The notes: a model not told the origin generated them from the letters alone. A stretch of 64,000 bases of DNA from Siphonodentalium dalli (GCA_032622095.1 CP136067.1:181262556-181326555); one strand, 5' to 3'. Numbered from the stretch's first letter, positions 10,715 to 23,034 are shown. Numbers and translations: made by a program.

Positions 10715-11040
10715 GTGAGAATTTATTAGGTGTCTGGTGCTTGCTGGTCTTCATTTCCATTTACCAATCAAGGCTCGACTAAGTGCAGCCATTTTCTCAT
10801 AGAAAACCACGTGGTGCCAGAATAAGAAAGACAGCATGCATATAACATGCATATTTACTGAAGCTAACGGTATAAGGAGTAAATTTTCGGTAGCTCCAAT
10901 GCCTGTAAAATTGATTCTTGCGACATAATTGCATGCTATTTACAGGTAAATATCGATAGTATCGCTACAAGTGGAACTATATAGTTTTTGCTTCTCATGT
11001 AGTTAGCTGTGGTACATATGCATGTTATATGCATGTTTCC

Positions 11041-11230
11041 GTTCATATTCTGACATCATATAGGGTTTTCTATGAGAAAATGCCTGCAAAACATGCCGTG
11101 CAAACTTGCCAGGGTATGAACGTACCCAGAGTGTACATACCCAGAGTGTACGTTCATACACTTGCAAGTTTGCACATAGTTGTTTGCAGGCATTTTCTCA
11201 TAGAAAACCCTATGGCGCCAGAATATGAAC
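11041..11230. repeat. 190-bp hairpin element in intron 5
   Basis: GTTCATATTCTGACATCATA.. pairs with ..GGCGCCAGAATATGAAC, with matching inner arms TTTTCTATGAGAAAATGCCT / AGGCATTTTCTCATAGAAAA. Inside are two ACCCAGAGTGTAC units. Half copies flank it (10790-10830, and the TTCTCATGTAGTT.GC blocks at 10994 and 11265), so the element has several decayed copies nested here. Confidence 0.7.
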
Positions 11231-11392
11231 AGCAAGATGAATATAAAACTACATAGTTTTTTCATTCTCATGTAGTTCGCTTTGGCATTAATGCTTTTTA
11301 CGGTTTCTCGCACATTGTAGCTTTCTATATCGAAATGCCAGCAAAAGATTGCCTGTCAAATTTACGAGTGTATGAACGCACCCTAAGGCTTT

Positions 11393-11650
11393 AACCATTT
11401 CTACATTACATGCATCTCCCATCAGTTAGAAAATTATAAATTGGAATAGTCTAATAATCATTTGGATGGACATTTCAGGTAATAGTAGCAAATGATTGAC
11501 ATATGAAAAGCTAATGCAAGTGCAGAATGATTCACATCCATTGGTGTAAAATATTCAGATAATAAGTTCAACAAACGACCTGCTGGTTGAACTTATTACC
11601 TGAACATTTCCAAAGGTAACTGGTCATCAATGAACTATAAATGGCATTTC
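11393..11650. repeat. Decayed relative of the 'GGATTCTCCCAT' element
   Basis: Shares CTCCCATCAGTTA, ATTGGAATAGTCTA, GCAGAATGATTCACATCCAT and CAGATAATAAGTTCAACAAA with the copies at 1625, 18130 and 37640. An inner hairpin ATAATAAGTTCAAC/GTTGAACTTATTA lies at 11557-11597. Confidence 0.5.
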
Positions 11651-11826
11651 TGATGCACACATCCAAATGGAATATAAAGAACATTGGCTAAAAAAACTTC
11701 CTCAAATAGGTTGACGAACAGAATAAATGATTGTTTGGATAAGATGCAATAGCACATTAGTCACTAAGTTAAAGTAGTAATATTTAATGAACATATTTTT
11801 TGTCTCATTATGCTTTATATTTTCAG

Positions 11827-11973
11827 AGGTTTGGTATTATATACATGTTCGCTGATAAGCCATTGGGCGATTCCGAGGCTCGGCAAGCCGAGAGAGGACT
11901 CGTTACACCAGGCAGCACATGGAAAGTCTCTGCTCGTGAATTCAGCAACAACGTGGTTCATTCCAATGGTCAT
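11827..11973 (+). CDS. CEMIP-like exon 6
   Basis: The acceptor is TTTCAG/AGG and the donor CAT/GTAAGA; phase 0 on both sides. Forty-nine residues begin RFGIIYMFADKPLGDSEARQ and end with EFSNNVVHSNGH, matching the FYNNRAHSN rung of CEMIP. An upstream in-frame ATG at 11800 lies in the intron. Confidence 0.86.
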
Positions 11974-12086
11974 GTAAGATAATCCTCATATTACTCCATT
12001 TCTCTTATTTAAATCTATGCAGTATTATTTATTACACATTTGCAATTGAAAAAACAGTCCAATGCAAACATTTATGCGAATACAAA

Positions 12087-12545
12087 TGTGACCCGCCATA
12101 TCACATCCAGTCGTAAGTCGGGATTTTTTTTACCCTGTGCCAATGCATTCTCTTATATATGCGAGTCGACCATAGGTCGCCTCGCATATATAAGAGAATG
12201 CATTGGCCTAACAATTTTTTATCATGTTTTTTAAATAAATGTTTCTTACAATTTTTAGGACATGAAATAAAAAACATCCATTACCCTGCAGGGATCCCCA
12301 CACATATATAGAAGCATATAGAAGAGTGTCGTCTGCTCATGTTTGTCTGGGGCTCTGTATGGGTAAAATTATAAAATTGTTAAAGAATACAAGAAAAAAT
12401 TATTAAAATTGTAAAAAACTGTTAGGCCAATGCATTCTCTTATATATGCGAGGCGACCTATGGTCGACTCGCATATATAAGAGAATGCATTGGCACAGGG
12501 TAAAAACAATCCCGACTTACGACTGGATTTGATATGGCGGGTCAC
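12087..12545. mobile_element. Family 'TGTGACCCGCCATA' element with two hairpin modules
   Basis: The ends TGTGACCCGCCATATCACAT and GATATGGCGGGTCACA extend to paired CAGTCGTAAGTCGGGATT/AATCCCGACTTACGACTG. Hairpin modules occur at about 12139-12208 and 12425-12496 in mirrored orientation. The middle is AT-rich and no coding capacity is seen. Confidence 0.8.
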
Positions 12546-12737
12546 AAATGGATAAATAAGATGGTTTATTTGTAACCATCTCATAATACAAAAGGCTAGA
12601 TTGATTGGAAATTTGTGTGTTTAAGATAGAACTTTATTATGTACTTGTGAAACGGTAATACATGATTAAAATGTGTGATATGACACCGATAAAGGGAAGG
12701 TTGAAAGAATGTATCCATGTTCCTATAACACAAGAAA

Positions 12738-13240
12738 TTAAAGGCCCACTTAATTTTCGAACCCCCAGATCACATACATAAAATATATGCCATATTATAT
12801 ACCATTTGAAAGTGGAAGCTCCAAAACATTGTATTATCAACTTATCCTGTGTAATAAACTGTGAACATGTTGTTTTTGTTGAAGTTATCGACTTGCTTTT
12901 GTACTTAAGTGTCTTTTGGATTGTTGTCCAAAGTGTACTCTTTCCAATGTAGGGGGAATAACTCTATATCCTTAAGATAGTGTTATTCCCTTTCCATTTA
13001 AAAGACATTTTTATTTTGAATTATGTTGCATTCTGGGAGCCATAACGGGGGAAATCTTTCTATCATTTCGGCTGTTTTCTATTTCTCTATGGGCATCTTC
13101 TGATACACAAACGTTTCAAATGGTGATAAATTATATATAGTATTTTAATCATATTTTATGGCATAGATTGTTATTAAAACCGTATATCAAGGCACTATAA
13201 CAAAAATAATCGGTGACTCGATAATTAAGTGGGCCTTTAA
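12738..13240. mobile_element. TTAA element, family 'AGGCCCACTTAATT'
   Basis: TTAA then AGGCCCACTTAATTTTCG on the left; AATTAAGTGGGCCT then TTAA on the right. About 0.5 kb, without coding capacity. Confidence 0.75.
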
Positions 13241-13249
13241 GAGACTCTG

Positions 13250-14292
13250 TTAAAGATACGGGCGGCGTTGACGGTGGGTATGCTGTTAAAATATTCACCT
13301 CCGCCAAAAACCGCCATAAACAGGGGGGGGGGGTAGGAAAAAAAAATTCAGGCACGTATGGCATTTTTTCCCTTTCGATCATTTTTTGTACCCACCCACC
13401 CCCACCGCTAATTTTTTTCCGTTTACGGCAGTTTTTTCCGACCATTTTTTGACACCCACCCCCCCCCCCCTTTAACACTAAAACAGAGATTTGCGGGGGA
13501 AATTCACTGTAAACAGCTGTATATGAATTTCTGTGCATACTTTTTATCATGGATGTTAACATGGACATGTAAATAGGAATGAGTCATTTTGAGGTCATTC
13601 GGCCAAAAAAACATGGCTGCCAGCGGCCATCTTGGATTTCAAAATTTGCAACAAAATACAACACGATAACTGCCTGCAGTCAGTTTACCAGTTAGAATTA
13701 CATTATTTCTCTCATTCAAAGTGGTTTTGAAGCCCAACTCATTGCCAAAACACTAAAAAAACAAGCAGAATTTTATTTTTAGTTGCGGAAAAAATTGCTT
13801 GTTGGTGGCTTTGACCCCCCGCTGCCATAAACAGAAAGAATTGTAAGACATAGACATACCTTGTTCTTATGCCAATCAGAAATATGGCATAAAGAGTATG
13901 TTATTGTCAATTCCCCCCTTTTGTTATGTAAACAAAAGTAATAAAAAAAACGTTACGTTTCCTGGCTTTTGTTTAGATCCGGATATGGTAACATAAAGAG
14001 CGTTATTTGTTACTGTTTTCCTGATATGGAAATAATAAAGAGCGTTTATATAATTTTTGTGTGATTAACCAATAGAATTGCGCTGTGTTATGTAAACAGA
14101 AGCACAACTTCTGTAACAAGAGTAGTCTCTTGTTTACGTACACCATCGCACGTCTTGACGACCATATACTATTTTACGCGCTGATTATGTTTGGCATATG
14201 AGCGGAACTGTATATATGTTGGTGTTCCTTCTGTTGATGGCGATTTGAACAAATATAAATATTTCTGCAACGAACGCCGCCCGTGCCTTTAA
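13250..14292. mobile_element. TTAA element, family 'AGATACGGGCGGCG', with internal insert
   Basis: TTAA plus AGATACGGGCGGCGTT pairs with AACGCCGCCCGTGCCT plus TTAA. The interior matches the shorter copy 38534-39035 (for example TTGTTATGTAAACAAAAG and AATAAAGAGCGTTTAT). Relative to that copy it holds an extra segment of about 0.5 kb (13320-13830) between two GCCATAAACAG repeats. That segment contains long G and C runs. Confidence 0.78.
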
Positions 14293-14539
14293 TGTCAACC
14301 CAGTTATAAACTACATGACATGTTTCTGAAATATGCAGATACGTGGTTGGTGTGGCTTCTTTCAAAATTAACCTGAACAATTGATAACTAAGACAACCAA
14401 TGGATGCGAATATTTTCCGGAATTATTTTTGTCAATTTCAAACTCACACACAATGGTTAATCTTGAATTAAAAATGTTAATAACACGCGTTCAGAGAGGT
14501 GAATTTTTAATAGGTTGGAAACCTTTCGACAGTTTTATA

Positions 14540-14945
14540 GCCCAGTGCTTCGCGTGTCCAACTGGTAATGGTGTGAACACAGCGCCGTGAGTTCGCTACC
14601 CGCCGGTGGATTGTTGAGTCTCCCGCAACAGTGGCTTGGTCAGATTAGCGATGATGTTCAAATATCGCACCAAATCGTGACCCTTGAGCAAGGTCACTCG
14701 TACTGCGACGGCTTCTTCGTACCTAGTCGCGAAATAGGCACCCAGCGTGTTGAGAGAAGCGTAAGTTCGTGACAAGGTTTCAGTATGTACGAGTGCATGA
14801 CTCGCAACTCTATTGAAGCACCTGTGAAATGGTAGCACACATTAGACTCGGCATTGCTCAACAATTGGGGTAATATTGTAACTGTTCTAGCGCGTGTAGG
14901 GGCTCATATGATTGAGCGCTATATAAAAACTATCGCGTATTGTAC
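14540..14945 (+). repeat. SINE-like element with tRNA-like head and GCGCTATATAAA tail
   Basis: The A-box-like AACTGGTAATGGTGTGAAC and B-box-like GAGTTCGCTACCC lie about 45 bases apart. The 3' end TTGAGCGCTATATAAAAACT then CGCGTATTGTACC resembles the tail shared by several animal SINE families. The open frames in it are accidental. Confidence 0.5.
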
Positions 14946-14989
14946 CCAGACAAAAAATCTAGGGACTATTATAATCAGTCCATGTGTCC

Positions 14990-15475
14990 ATCCGATGTCC
15001 GCATGATAACTTGAGCAATATTCAACATATTTCTTGATATTTGGTTCACTTTTGAGAAGACGCAAGCCAAATTCGAATTTGTTCACGGTCCGATGATTTT
15101 TTTTACGAAGATTTGCCCCTTTTCGACTTAGAACTCGCTGTTGTGTGTCGTGTTGTCCTCATGATAACTTGAGCAATATTCAACTGAATTTCTTGATATT
15201 TGGTACGTGGTTCACATTTGAGAAGACACAGACTTGGTCACGGTCCGATGATTTTTGACGGACCATTTTTGATTTAGAAATCGCTGTTTTCTTGTTGTCC
15301 GCATGATAACTTGAGCAATATTCAACTGAATTTCTTTATCTTTGGTACGTGGTTCACATTTGAGAAGACGAAATCCAAGTTTTATTTTATTCGACTTAGA
15401 AATAATATTTGTGTCGTCTGAATTATAGAGTGAGCAATCCTCAAAATAATCTCTTGATATTGAGAACGTGCAAGA
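14990..15475. repeat. Direct repeats of about 145 bp
   Basis: ATGATAACTTGAGCAATATT then CAAC and TTTCTTGATATTTGGT recur at about 15001, 15161 and 15305, with a weaker fourth unit near 15428. More diverged units occur at 29570-29860, so this is a dispersed family with local tandem copies. Confidence 0.6.
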
Positions 15476-16087
15476 CATCGTTCATTTGCAGTCAAATGTT
15501 GCCATAATTTGACTTTGTTCTTTATAAAAGCCAACGTCCCAAAAAGCCATCTCGATTCGGGGGCGTGGCGTCTACGACCTTTTATTATTATATTACTATT
15601 GAGTCTGTTCTCCCGAAAAGAACCACATTATCTGCTTATAATAGAACTAATTTTAGGTAGATAATCTGCTTAGAATAACCTCATTTTGAGTCGAGAATGT
15701 GCTGAAAATGAGAACATTGTACTCATATTATCGACTCATAATAATACGATTCTAAGCAGATAGTGTGCGGACAATGACACAAATAAGCCAACTCACAATT
15801 TTTCAGGTGTACGCTCTTTAACAGGTATTTTCACTGTGGCCTGCGCCATAAATGAAATAACGGGTTAGAGTCCATTATTGGCTTATTTCAGAATCAACTA
15901 ATCACATTACGTACATATTTCACATTATAGGTCGATTATGTGCGTATTTCCGCGAGGAAATGTTGTACTATTATTTTAGGCCAAAATGTTCACCAATATG
16001 TCACGTCCACTAACAGCATAAACCTTGGACAAATTATTTATATATAATGTATAACTTATCGATTAGCAGCATTACTCCCTTTTTCAG
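15476..16087. other. Intron 6 end with dispersed repeat
   Basis: At 15625-15965 is a diverged copy of the repeat at 4560-4740 (CACATTATCTGCTTATAATA .. TAGGTCGATTATGTGCGTAT). ACTGTGGCCTGCGCC near 15833 appears inverted near 28050. No gene is seen. Confidence 0.45.
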
Positions 16088-16227
16088 AGTGGCTTGTTTT
16101 CTGAAGGTAGGTTGGCATATGAAAATCAAGTTCAAAGTGGCAAGCAGGTTCCAGAACATGCATGCATATACGGTGGGACATGGAGTCCTATAGCAGACAG
16201 AGCATTGACATTCAATAACTTTGAAAG
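16088..16227 (+). CDS. CEMIP-like exon 7
   Basis: The acceptor is TTTTCAG/AGT and the donor AAAG/GTAACC; phase in 0, out 2. It encodes SGLFSEGRLAYENQVQSGKQ, then CIYGGTWSPIADRALTFNNF. It corresponds to the CEMIP stretch that follows HSNYRAGMIIDNG and precedes HFIAYKNQ, with low identity except at the ends. A shadow reading frame on the other strand over this interval is ignored. Confidence 0.8.
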
Positions 16228-16711
16228 GTAACCACCGTTTTAGACGAGCAATGAAAGTCATCATTATTAGGCATTGTTGTTTATTTGATTTTTTAATCAC
16301 CATCTCAAGATATAAATAAATACACAGGCAAAATAACTTAATTCTGTTGTTGAACTTATTGTACGAGCAGTTCTACATGATATGATCAAATGGTAATTCA
16401 AAATGCCTGCTTATAATATTACATGAATATCACTACAATTGAAGAATAGATCATTCCAATTTATTCCAGTTATTCATTTCCATTTAGTTTCTATATTTAC
16501 TGTTCTAAATTTCCCTTCTAAAACTATGGTAGCCTATGGTTTACTATAGTAAATTATTTTACATGTATATTGTTCTATAATATGCCTGATGTGGTCTTCT
16601 TCAGATAGTATTCAGTGTTCTGTGTATGTCCGTATAAACTTTCCACCTCCTGCCATCGCTCAGACGTGGACACCCATTAAGATCAGTTAAATTCTGAGTA
16701 TACGTTTGTAG
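16228..16711. other. Intron 7, nothing recognised
   Basis: AT-rich intron sequence without repeats or open frames that I can support. Confidence 0.4.
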
Positions 16712-16783
16712 GATAACAGGCTATAAGAACAGAGAGCAGCATGTATGGCTGAGGGGAGCGGGACACAGAGTAAACAGAGCAAG
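16712..16783 (+). CDS. CEMIP-like exon 8
   Basis: The acceptor is TTTGTAG/GAT and the donor AAG/GTCAGT; phase 2 in and out. It encodes ITGYKNREQHVWLRGAGHRV followed by NRAR. The YKN..H.WLRG pattern matches CEMIP AYKNQDHGAWLRGGDV. The exon is too short to stand out as an open frame on its own. Confidence 0.82.
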
Positions 16784-16849
16784 GTCAGTTAATAAATTCA
16801 CTAGACTATTTGTTGATGACTGACTTTTGATGACTGTGTGAAGCCGAGG

Positions 16850-17110
16850 CCCCAGTCTGCTTAGGCCTCATCTTCTCTGGAACGTATCTTCATTATCAAA
16901 TTAACAAGTTCGTTATAGTTTCTTTGGAAAGTTTCTTTTTCTTTTTTAGTTTACTTTTTTCTACATACTCAAATTTTCAGACGACATAATGCATACTCGA
17001 GTTGTCCAATGGGTGCACATCTCATTCTGAAACTTAAATCTGTGTCTAGCAGATGTCTCCAATATCAGCTGTGGTCATGCAGAATGAGGTCCATAGAGGA
17101 TGAATCTAGT
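16850..17110. repeat. Dispersed repeat shared with 28480-28745
   Basis: Both contain ATGGGTGCACATC, GCAGAATGAGGTCC and TATCAAATTA blocks in the same order, diverged. The class is unknown. Confidence 0.5.
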
Positions 17111-17272
17111 GTGGGTTAGCGTAAATGCACCATCTATGCGTTTTATTTTACTTATTGTCTAAACATTTCATAAGGGAACTACTCGTCAATTATAATTTAG
17201 TATATAAAGGGATAAGACACAAATATGTTTTTAATTAATTATTATAATCACTGACTATATTCTATTTAACAG

Positions 17273-17458
17273 CTTTTCAGACTCCAGTCGGGGCTTGACA
17301 TTTTCCTCCACACCGAGCAGCAGATACAACGAAGTCGCAGGGTCTGTATTCATCGGTGAATCAGACAATATCGGAAAACAGTGGACATATACAAACACCA
17401 AAACAAACCCCAGATCAACATTCAACCTACCGAGAACTCTACCGTTTCGATGGTCACC
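17273..17458 (+). CDS. CEMIP-like exon 9
   Basis: The acceptor is TTTAACAG/CTTTTC and the donor CACC/GTATGT; phase 2 in and out. Sixty-two residues include SRGLTFSS, a SVFIGESDNIG block (CEMIP SLFVGESGNVG) and NLPRTLPFRWSP (CEMIP RTLPIGQNFPIRG). There is no stop in frame across the exon. A second AG at 17279-17280 would break the phase, so the first one was chosen. Confidence 0.85.
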
Positions 17459-17539
17459 GTATGTATGACGAAGATTTCTAATCAGTTTAGTTTACTAATA
17501 ATAATAACCATGTTAAGTCACATGTAAGAGGGTATCACC

Positions 17540-18000
17540 CCCTCCCCCTGAATCCTGAATACCAGTTAATTTTGGGGGGTGAATCCTGAATACATGTCAA
17601 GAAATAATATGCGATAAATTACATACAAATTGACTGTTTTAATATACCGGTTAATTAAAAGTTTGGAATTGGAACACAAATCAAATATAGTTACCGGACG
17701 CTTTCCGGTTAACGACCGAAGAGAAGCCGGTCGCGTTATGGGCGTTATGAGGCCGTTATGATACGATTAATGATACTTTATGATGGCATGGTGGTCAAAT
17801 ATGCCCAAGAAGCTATTCTACCCACTTATTCATACAGATAACTAGCACAAAATATTATTTTGCGCCATCAAAACCTGCGTCCAAGATGTTTTGCTTGAAC
17901 CCGAATACCAGTTAATTCGTGGGTATGAATCCCGCGTACGGCTTCAAAACACCCTGAATCCCGCGTACCGAAAGGGGGGGGGGGGGGTCATACCATCATG
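17540..18000. repeat. 'CTGAATACCAGTTAA' repeat region with G-runs
   Basis: CCTGAATACCAGTTAATTTT, CCCGAATACCAGTTAATTCG and related units around 17550-17990, ending in a run of 12 or more G near 17976. It is related to the tandem array at 52551-52935. Confidence 0.5.
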
Positions 18001-18129
18001 TATGTGTAAGTCGTAACGTGTGTTACTATGGTATTGCTATAGAGATATATCTGGCATTAAAAGTATTGCGGGCGATACCTAAATCGGTATAGCAACATGT
18101 AGCAAAATATGTAAACGATCAGACACAAA

Positions 18130-18385
18130 ATATCTTAACCAGTTCTGTACTGAATAGATTCTCCCATTCAGTTATAAAAAATATATACATTGGAACGGTC
18201 TTCTATTCATTTGGAGGGGTGTTCGTGCAATAGAGAAAAACAGATAATACAAGAGCAGAATGATTCATATTCGTTGGTGGGAAATATTCATATAATAAGT
18301 TCGTTTGTTGAAATTATTATATGAATATTTCCTAAGGGATAACTACTCATCATTGAGCATTTAATATAGAAATGGTTAGCCGAAT
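18130..18385. repeat. Relative of the 'GGATTCTCCCAT' element
   Basis: TGGAACGGTCTTCTATTCAT, CAGAATGATTCATATTCGTT and the hairpin AATATTCATATAATAAGTTC / AATTATTATATGAATATTTC correspond to the elements at 1625, 11393 and 47372. Confidence 0.5.
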
Positions 18386-18506
18386 GACTGTATACATGTC
18401 GCAAGACGCATGCATTTATTGTGTGATGCAGGTAATTTTGTTGGCAATATCCAACATATCATCGTGCAAATAGGTTAACATCAGACCTAAATATTCACAT
18501 TAAAAG

Positions 18507-18646
18507 TTATTGTGGTGCATTGACGGTAACATGGTGTGACATTGACAGCTTGGAGTTTATGTTCAACCGAGTTGCGAAGCGACGAGGTTGAACATACGCT
18601 CCAAGTCGTCAATGTCACACCATGTTACCGTCAATCCACCACAATA
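18507..18646. repeat. 140-bp hairpin
   Basis: TTATTGTGGTGCATTGACGG.. pairs with ..CCGTCAATCCACCACAATAA along arms of about 65 bases with few mismatches (ACATGGTGTGACATTGAC / GTCAATGTCACACCATGT). The loop is GTTGCGAAGCGACGAGG. It is a MITE or foldback of unknown type. Confidence 0.7.
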
Positions 18647-18869
18647 ACGTATATGTTCTGCCGACGGTCATGGTCATTCTTAAAAATTTGAAATTTATTC
18701 CGAAAAATGATCAGAAAATGTCAAAATCTCCTATCGCTCTCGCCATAACGTTGTTCAACGTAAATGACGTCATGAAAAAAGCAGCCAGCGAGAGACGATG
18801 AAACGGTTGTCTTGGTTTCCCTTACGTTGACGCATCGAGACTAATGCAGCTTAGGAAATATTCATATAA

Positions 18870-20085
18870 GAATGAAGGAAAGAAAAGAAGCATACAACCA
18901 ATAATAAAAGGAGATGGCAGTGTGGTGAGTAAGATGAAGATATCACGGAAGAGATGTTAAAGGTGTACGGCAAGGAAATTTTTGAATTCGGGATGGGAAT
19001 TGGATAAAAGAAGTGGAAGATGAAGTAGTGAAGATAACGGAGGAACAAAAGAAAGAGATAAAAATCAGAAACTATTCACCCAGTGGAGAATAAAATGGAG
19101 ACATTCAACTGGAGGAAGTGGAAATGGCAATTAAAATGATGAAGAATGCATCGGCACCAAATCCAGATGAAGCTGTATATACAGACATTGTAAAAAGGGC
19201 AGGGTGTAACCTACACAAAGCAATTTTCGTCATTATATCAACTGCGTGGGAAACTGGGGAGATTCCAAAAGCAATCAAAAGAGATTGGAAGAAGATGATT
19301 CCTAAGCCAAACAATTATGATTACCACAAAGCTAAAGCATACAGACCCATAACACTTGAAAGTATTATTGGGAAATTGATGGAAAGAGTAGTCCAGAATA
19401 GACTTAATTGGAAGATGGAGGCATGGGGAGGAATGGCGAATACACAAGATGCTTACCGGAAATTGGGGAGCTGTCCCAGTGGAGTACTCAGGATGGTACA
19501 GGCGGTGTACAACGGATGGAATGAAGGAAATGCAGTTGTAGCTACGATAATGGATTATGAAAGTTGCTATGAGAGAATATGGAGAGGAGGATTGATGAAG
19601 AAACTGATAGAGATGGAAATTGATGGCAGGATGCTGTGTTATCTGAACGACTATCTGAATGAAAGACAGTACACAATTACAGTGAATCAACATACGTCAC
19701 AGGCTTTTCAGTCAACAATTGGAATACCACAAGGGTCGGTGATTTCACCTTTACTATGCAATGTATACACTGAGGACTCACTGAAACATTTGCAGAGGGA
19801 GTCACACAATGAATTTGCAGATGACACAGTGATATGGTGGGGTGGGAAGGATGTAATTGAGCTAAGTGTAAGGGCACAGAGAGATATGGATAAGATAACA
19901 GACACTTGGTGCAATAAATAGAATATGAAGATTTCAGCTGAAAAAACAAAGGTGATGATTTTCAACCCACCCAGGAAAGAAGTTATGAAAGACATCAGTT
20001 TGAAGATAGGTGGAAACAAGGTTGAAGTCACAGAGTGCCAACGGTTACTTGGAATTGTGGTAGACAAAGAGCACATAAGGCATAT
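18870..20085 (+). pseudogene. LINE reverse transcriptase segment
   Basis: The longest open stretch is 19118-19921. It shows APNPDEA, the AYRPITLESIIGKLMERVVQ block, TQDAYRKLGSC, GIPQGSVISPLLCNVY and the catalytic NEFADDTVIWW (FADD box). The usual DFxxAFD box reads DYESCYERIW. A stop at 19919-19921 is followed in frame by NMKISAEKTKVMIFN, typical LINE text. Upstream at 18870-19110 the linker (IIKGDG, EEMLKVYGKE) is frameshifted. The segment ends abruptly at 20085, where another element begins. Confidence 0.85.
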
Positions 20086-20640
20086 TAGCCCGGTCAGTTA
20101 ACCGAAAAATCGTGACTGACCGGATTAAAGCATGAAACTTGGTACATGTGTTACTTGTCCCAAGTGAAATATTTTGGGTGGGGGGTGCCCGGGCTACCTG
20201 TCACCGATAAGTAGTAAATCTGGTTTCCATGGCAACGGTATCTAGAAAATGAGAGAACATGGGAAATGTCATTTTGCGAAGAGCAAGCTGGCAGTATGAG
20301 TATTAAGACTATGTAGATGGGTAGTACTATTGATTGTCAACATAATGCTACAATTTTTTGGGAGCGATGGTGTCAAGGTCAATCGCAAAAGGTCAAGGTC
20401 ATTTGATAAAATGGCATTTTGCAACTAGTTATTCTACATTTTTCCGGCCATAATGTACATATTTTCCCAACTATTATCACACATGAACTATAAGCATAAT
20501 CACATATGAATTTCCTTCAAAATGAGTCATTAGCACACTGCTATGTGTATTTCATTGTCCAGTTACAAAATTTTAATGCCATGCATTGACATGAATTGCC
20601 AATTTTTTTTTACATTTGCGTTGATTAGCTTTGAAGTTGT

Positions 20641-21500
20641 AAACGGCCCAGTCAATTAACAAAAAAATCGTGACTGGCCGGATTAAAGCATGAAATTTGG
20701 TACATATGTTCTTTGAACAAACAGTAAGCTTTTTGGCGGGGGGGGGGTGCCTGGACTACCACGTTCTGGTGAGGAATAAATTTGGTTTCCATAGCAACGG
20801 CATCTAGAACATGGGAGGAAACTGGAAATACCTCTTTCTGTGAAACTAATTGGTACTATGTTTGATATTAGTATCTAAGTTGAGAATACAAGTGATTGGG
20901 CACTTCATAATATAAATGGGGAGAGACATTTGTGTCAAGGTCATCCATTAAGGTCAAGGTCATTTAATAATATGTTCATTTACATCAAGCAATTCTACGA
21001 TCACCTGCCCCTAAATGCATTTATTTCGCAAATAACCCCAAACCATGTAATTTATGAAGAATCGGAGGTTTCTTGCCTTCAATTTGTTGTATGAACTTCC
21101 TTATAGATGTATTTCGTTTTCCAGTTTGAACTATTTGAATTGTCATAATCAGGGCCAGATTATGATAATTTGTTATCTGAGCTGCCCATCTTTGCCATAG
21201 TAATAGCCTGTCATTTGTAATAAAAAAATGGGTTTCGTAAAATGTTTTGTGAATTTCAGCAACATATGTTTTCATAAAGCCAATATACTGGAGACATTGG
21301 AAACCAACGTTAACAAGCTTCTTATCACTTAGTTTCCTACAATTGGTGTTACCATAACAACAGTGTGTGACTTCGTAGAATTCTGGAAAATTATCATATA
21401 TAAAGTATATTGGTGACAGGACTGGACTTATTGGTGTAATAATATTTATATAAATCTATTCTCCATAACGGACTGCCAGTACTCATCTCAAGGGTCAAGG
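20641..21500. repeat. Internal second copy of the left terminal repeat
   Basis: GGCCCAGTCAATTAAC, TCGTGACTGGCCGGATTAAA, GGTTTCCATAGCAACGGCAT and GGTCAAGGTCATTTAATAA repeat the layout of 20086-20640. The left arm of the element is thus a diverged direct duplication. Confidence 0.65.
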
Positions 21501-23030
21501 TCATTGTGAAAGGTCATTGTAAAACAAATGCTGTCTTTATCACTTTAGGTCATATTGTTTGTCTTTATGATTAACCTACCACAATTTGTATTGTTATGTA
21601 CCCTAATGTGTTACCATTATGTGGTGGGGGAAATGGTATCCCATATACAGGGGATGTCATTGTGATTGAATTTAACAGGCGATGTGTCATTTTGTGGGTA
21701 TTGGAATACTTCAATATTCACCGGTAGCAAAAAATATATGACGTTGTCATTGACGATGCACGAGATGTCAAAAGGTCACGTGATGTCAATGAAAGCGCAA
21801 ATATAATATTCAGGAAGCTGATAAGGTACTTCTACACCGCACACCACAGGTCTTAACTTCACCTCACTCATTTTATTCCTTATTATGTCCTTCAACTTTT
21901 AAGCAATGTTAACATGGAAAGAAAATGTCCGCGCATATACGAAACAAGATGGCGTTCAACATGGTCGCCGTGTTTTAAGACGAGGCACTATAAGTTAGAT
22001 TGATGCAAATTATAGAGAGAAAATCTTCACAAATGTATATATTATTGTGAAGCTGAGACACAATGCTATCATTTTAGGGTTAAATTCGGAACCCCCCATT
22101 CCAAGATGGCCACCGGAAGTGAAAAATGTGACTATTTTTCACTGATATTTTCTAGATTAGTTTCTGCTGTTTGAATTTGAAGTTTAAATCCATCGCCGCA
22201 CTCTGCAACCCGAATTTATTATATATTTTTTATGTTAACTGATCATTGGGGCAATGAAATATGCCATTCTGTGAGTAGCAGGCCCTTCCGATCTCTCAAA
22301 ATTAATATTTTACAGATCGTGCTATAAAATTTCGCAAAAAATCACCATTGTGATTCTAGTCATATTACAAAAAGAAATGAGCAGAACTGTGCATAAGTGA
22401 GGCATACCTTTACTTATGAATATTCCAACTCAATGGAACCAAAATTGTCACTGACTAAAAATGACCGCCAAAATGGCAGTCATATTATGGAAAATGGTAG
22501 CTACATGTATATTGCCCCAGCACATATTGCAATAACTTACAAGTTGTTGTTCGTGAATAAAATCGACTATAATCCTTCTATACATTGAATACTAACATTG
22601 CTGATGCACCTTGGACATTGGTTAATAGTTACTACTGTAATCACTGACATTACCAGACATATTGGATTTTTTTTAATTACATTATATCAAAATCGGCACA
22701 AATTTACTTTTCAGGTTTGGACAATTTTGTTCAAGTAAAATTGAACTATCTCTGGTATTAAAGGTGTTATCGTTTTGAACTGTCTTAAATGTGTCACAAG
22801 GGGGTGGTTTTAGACAAAATTACTCAAGATGGCTTGCAAAATGGCAATCAGATTTTGTAAAATCCACATATATCCCGTACATTATTCTATGCTGTCATGA
22901 AAAGGTAGCAAATTGTAACCCACTTGGTTATTAAAATGTTACTTATTCAATTGACAACAAAACATCTCTATTAATTAGCATATACTTGAGTTATTGTGGA
23001 AAGCGATAGCCACCATAAACCCACATTTGC
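21500..23030. other. Interior of the 5.3-kb element, no gene
   Basis: AT-rich sequence with scattered 'AAGATGGC' and 'AAAATGGCAG' motifs. Short open frames (for example 22397-22588) show no family features. Part of 21594-21675 resembles 49950-49990. Confidence 0.4.
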
Positions 23031-23034
23031 AGCA

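Noticed and set aside
11800-11826. ATG upstream of exon 6 as a gene start
   Set aside because: The AG at 11825-11826 and phases show the coding part begins at 11827 as an internal exon.
13149-13568. 139-codon minus frame with Gly and Pro runs
   Set aside because: It spans two TTAA elements and is produced by G/C homopolymers.
19238-19693. 151-codon minus frame opposite the LINE reverse transcriptase
   Set aside because: It is a shadow of the plus-strand frame, which carries all the reverse transcriptase motifs.
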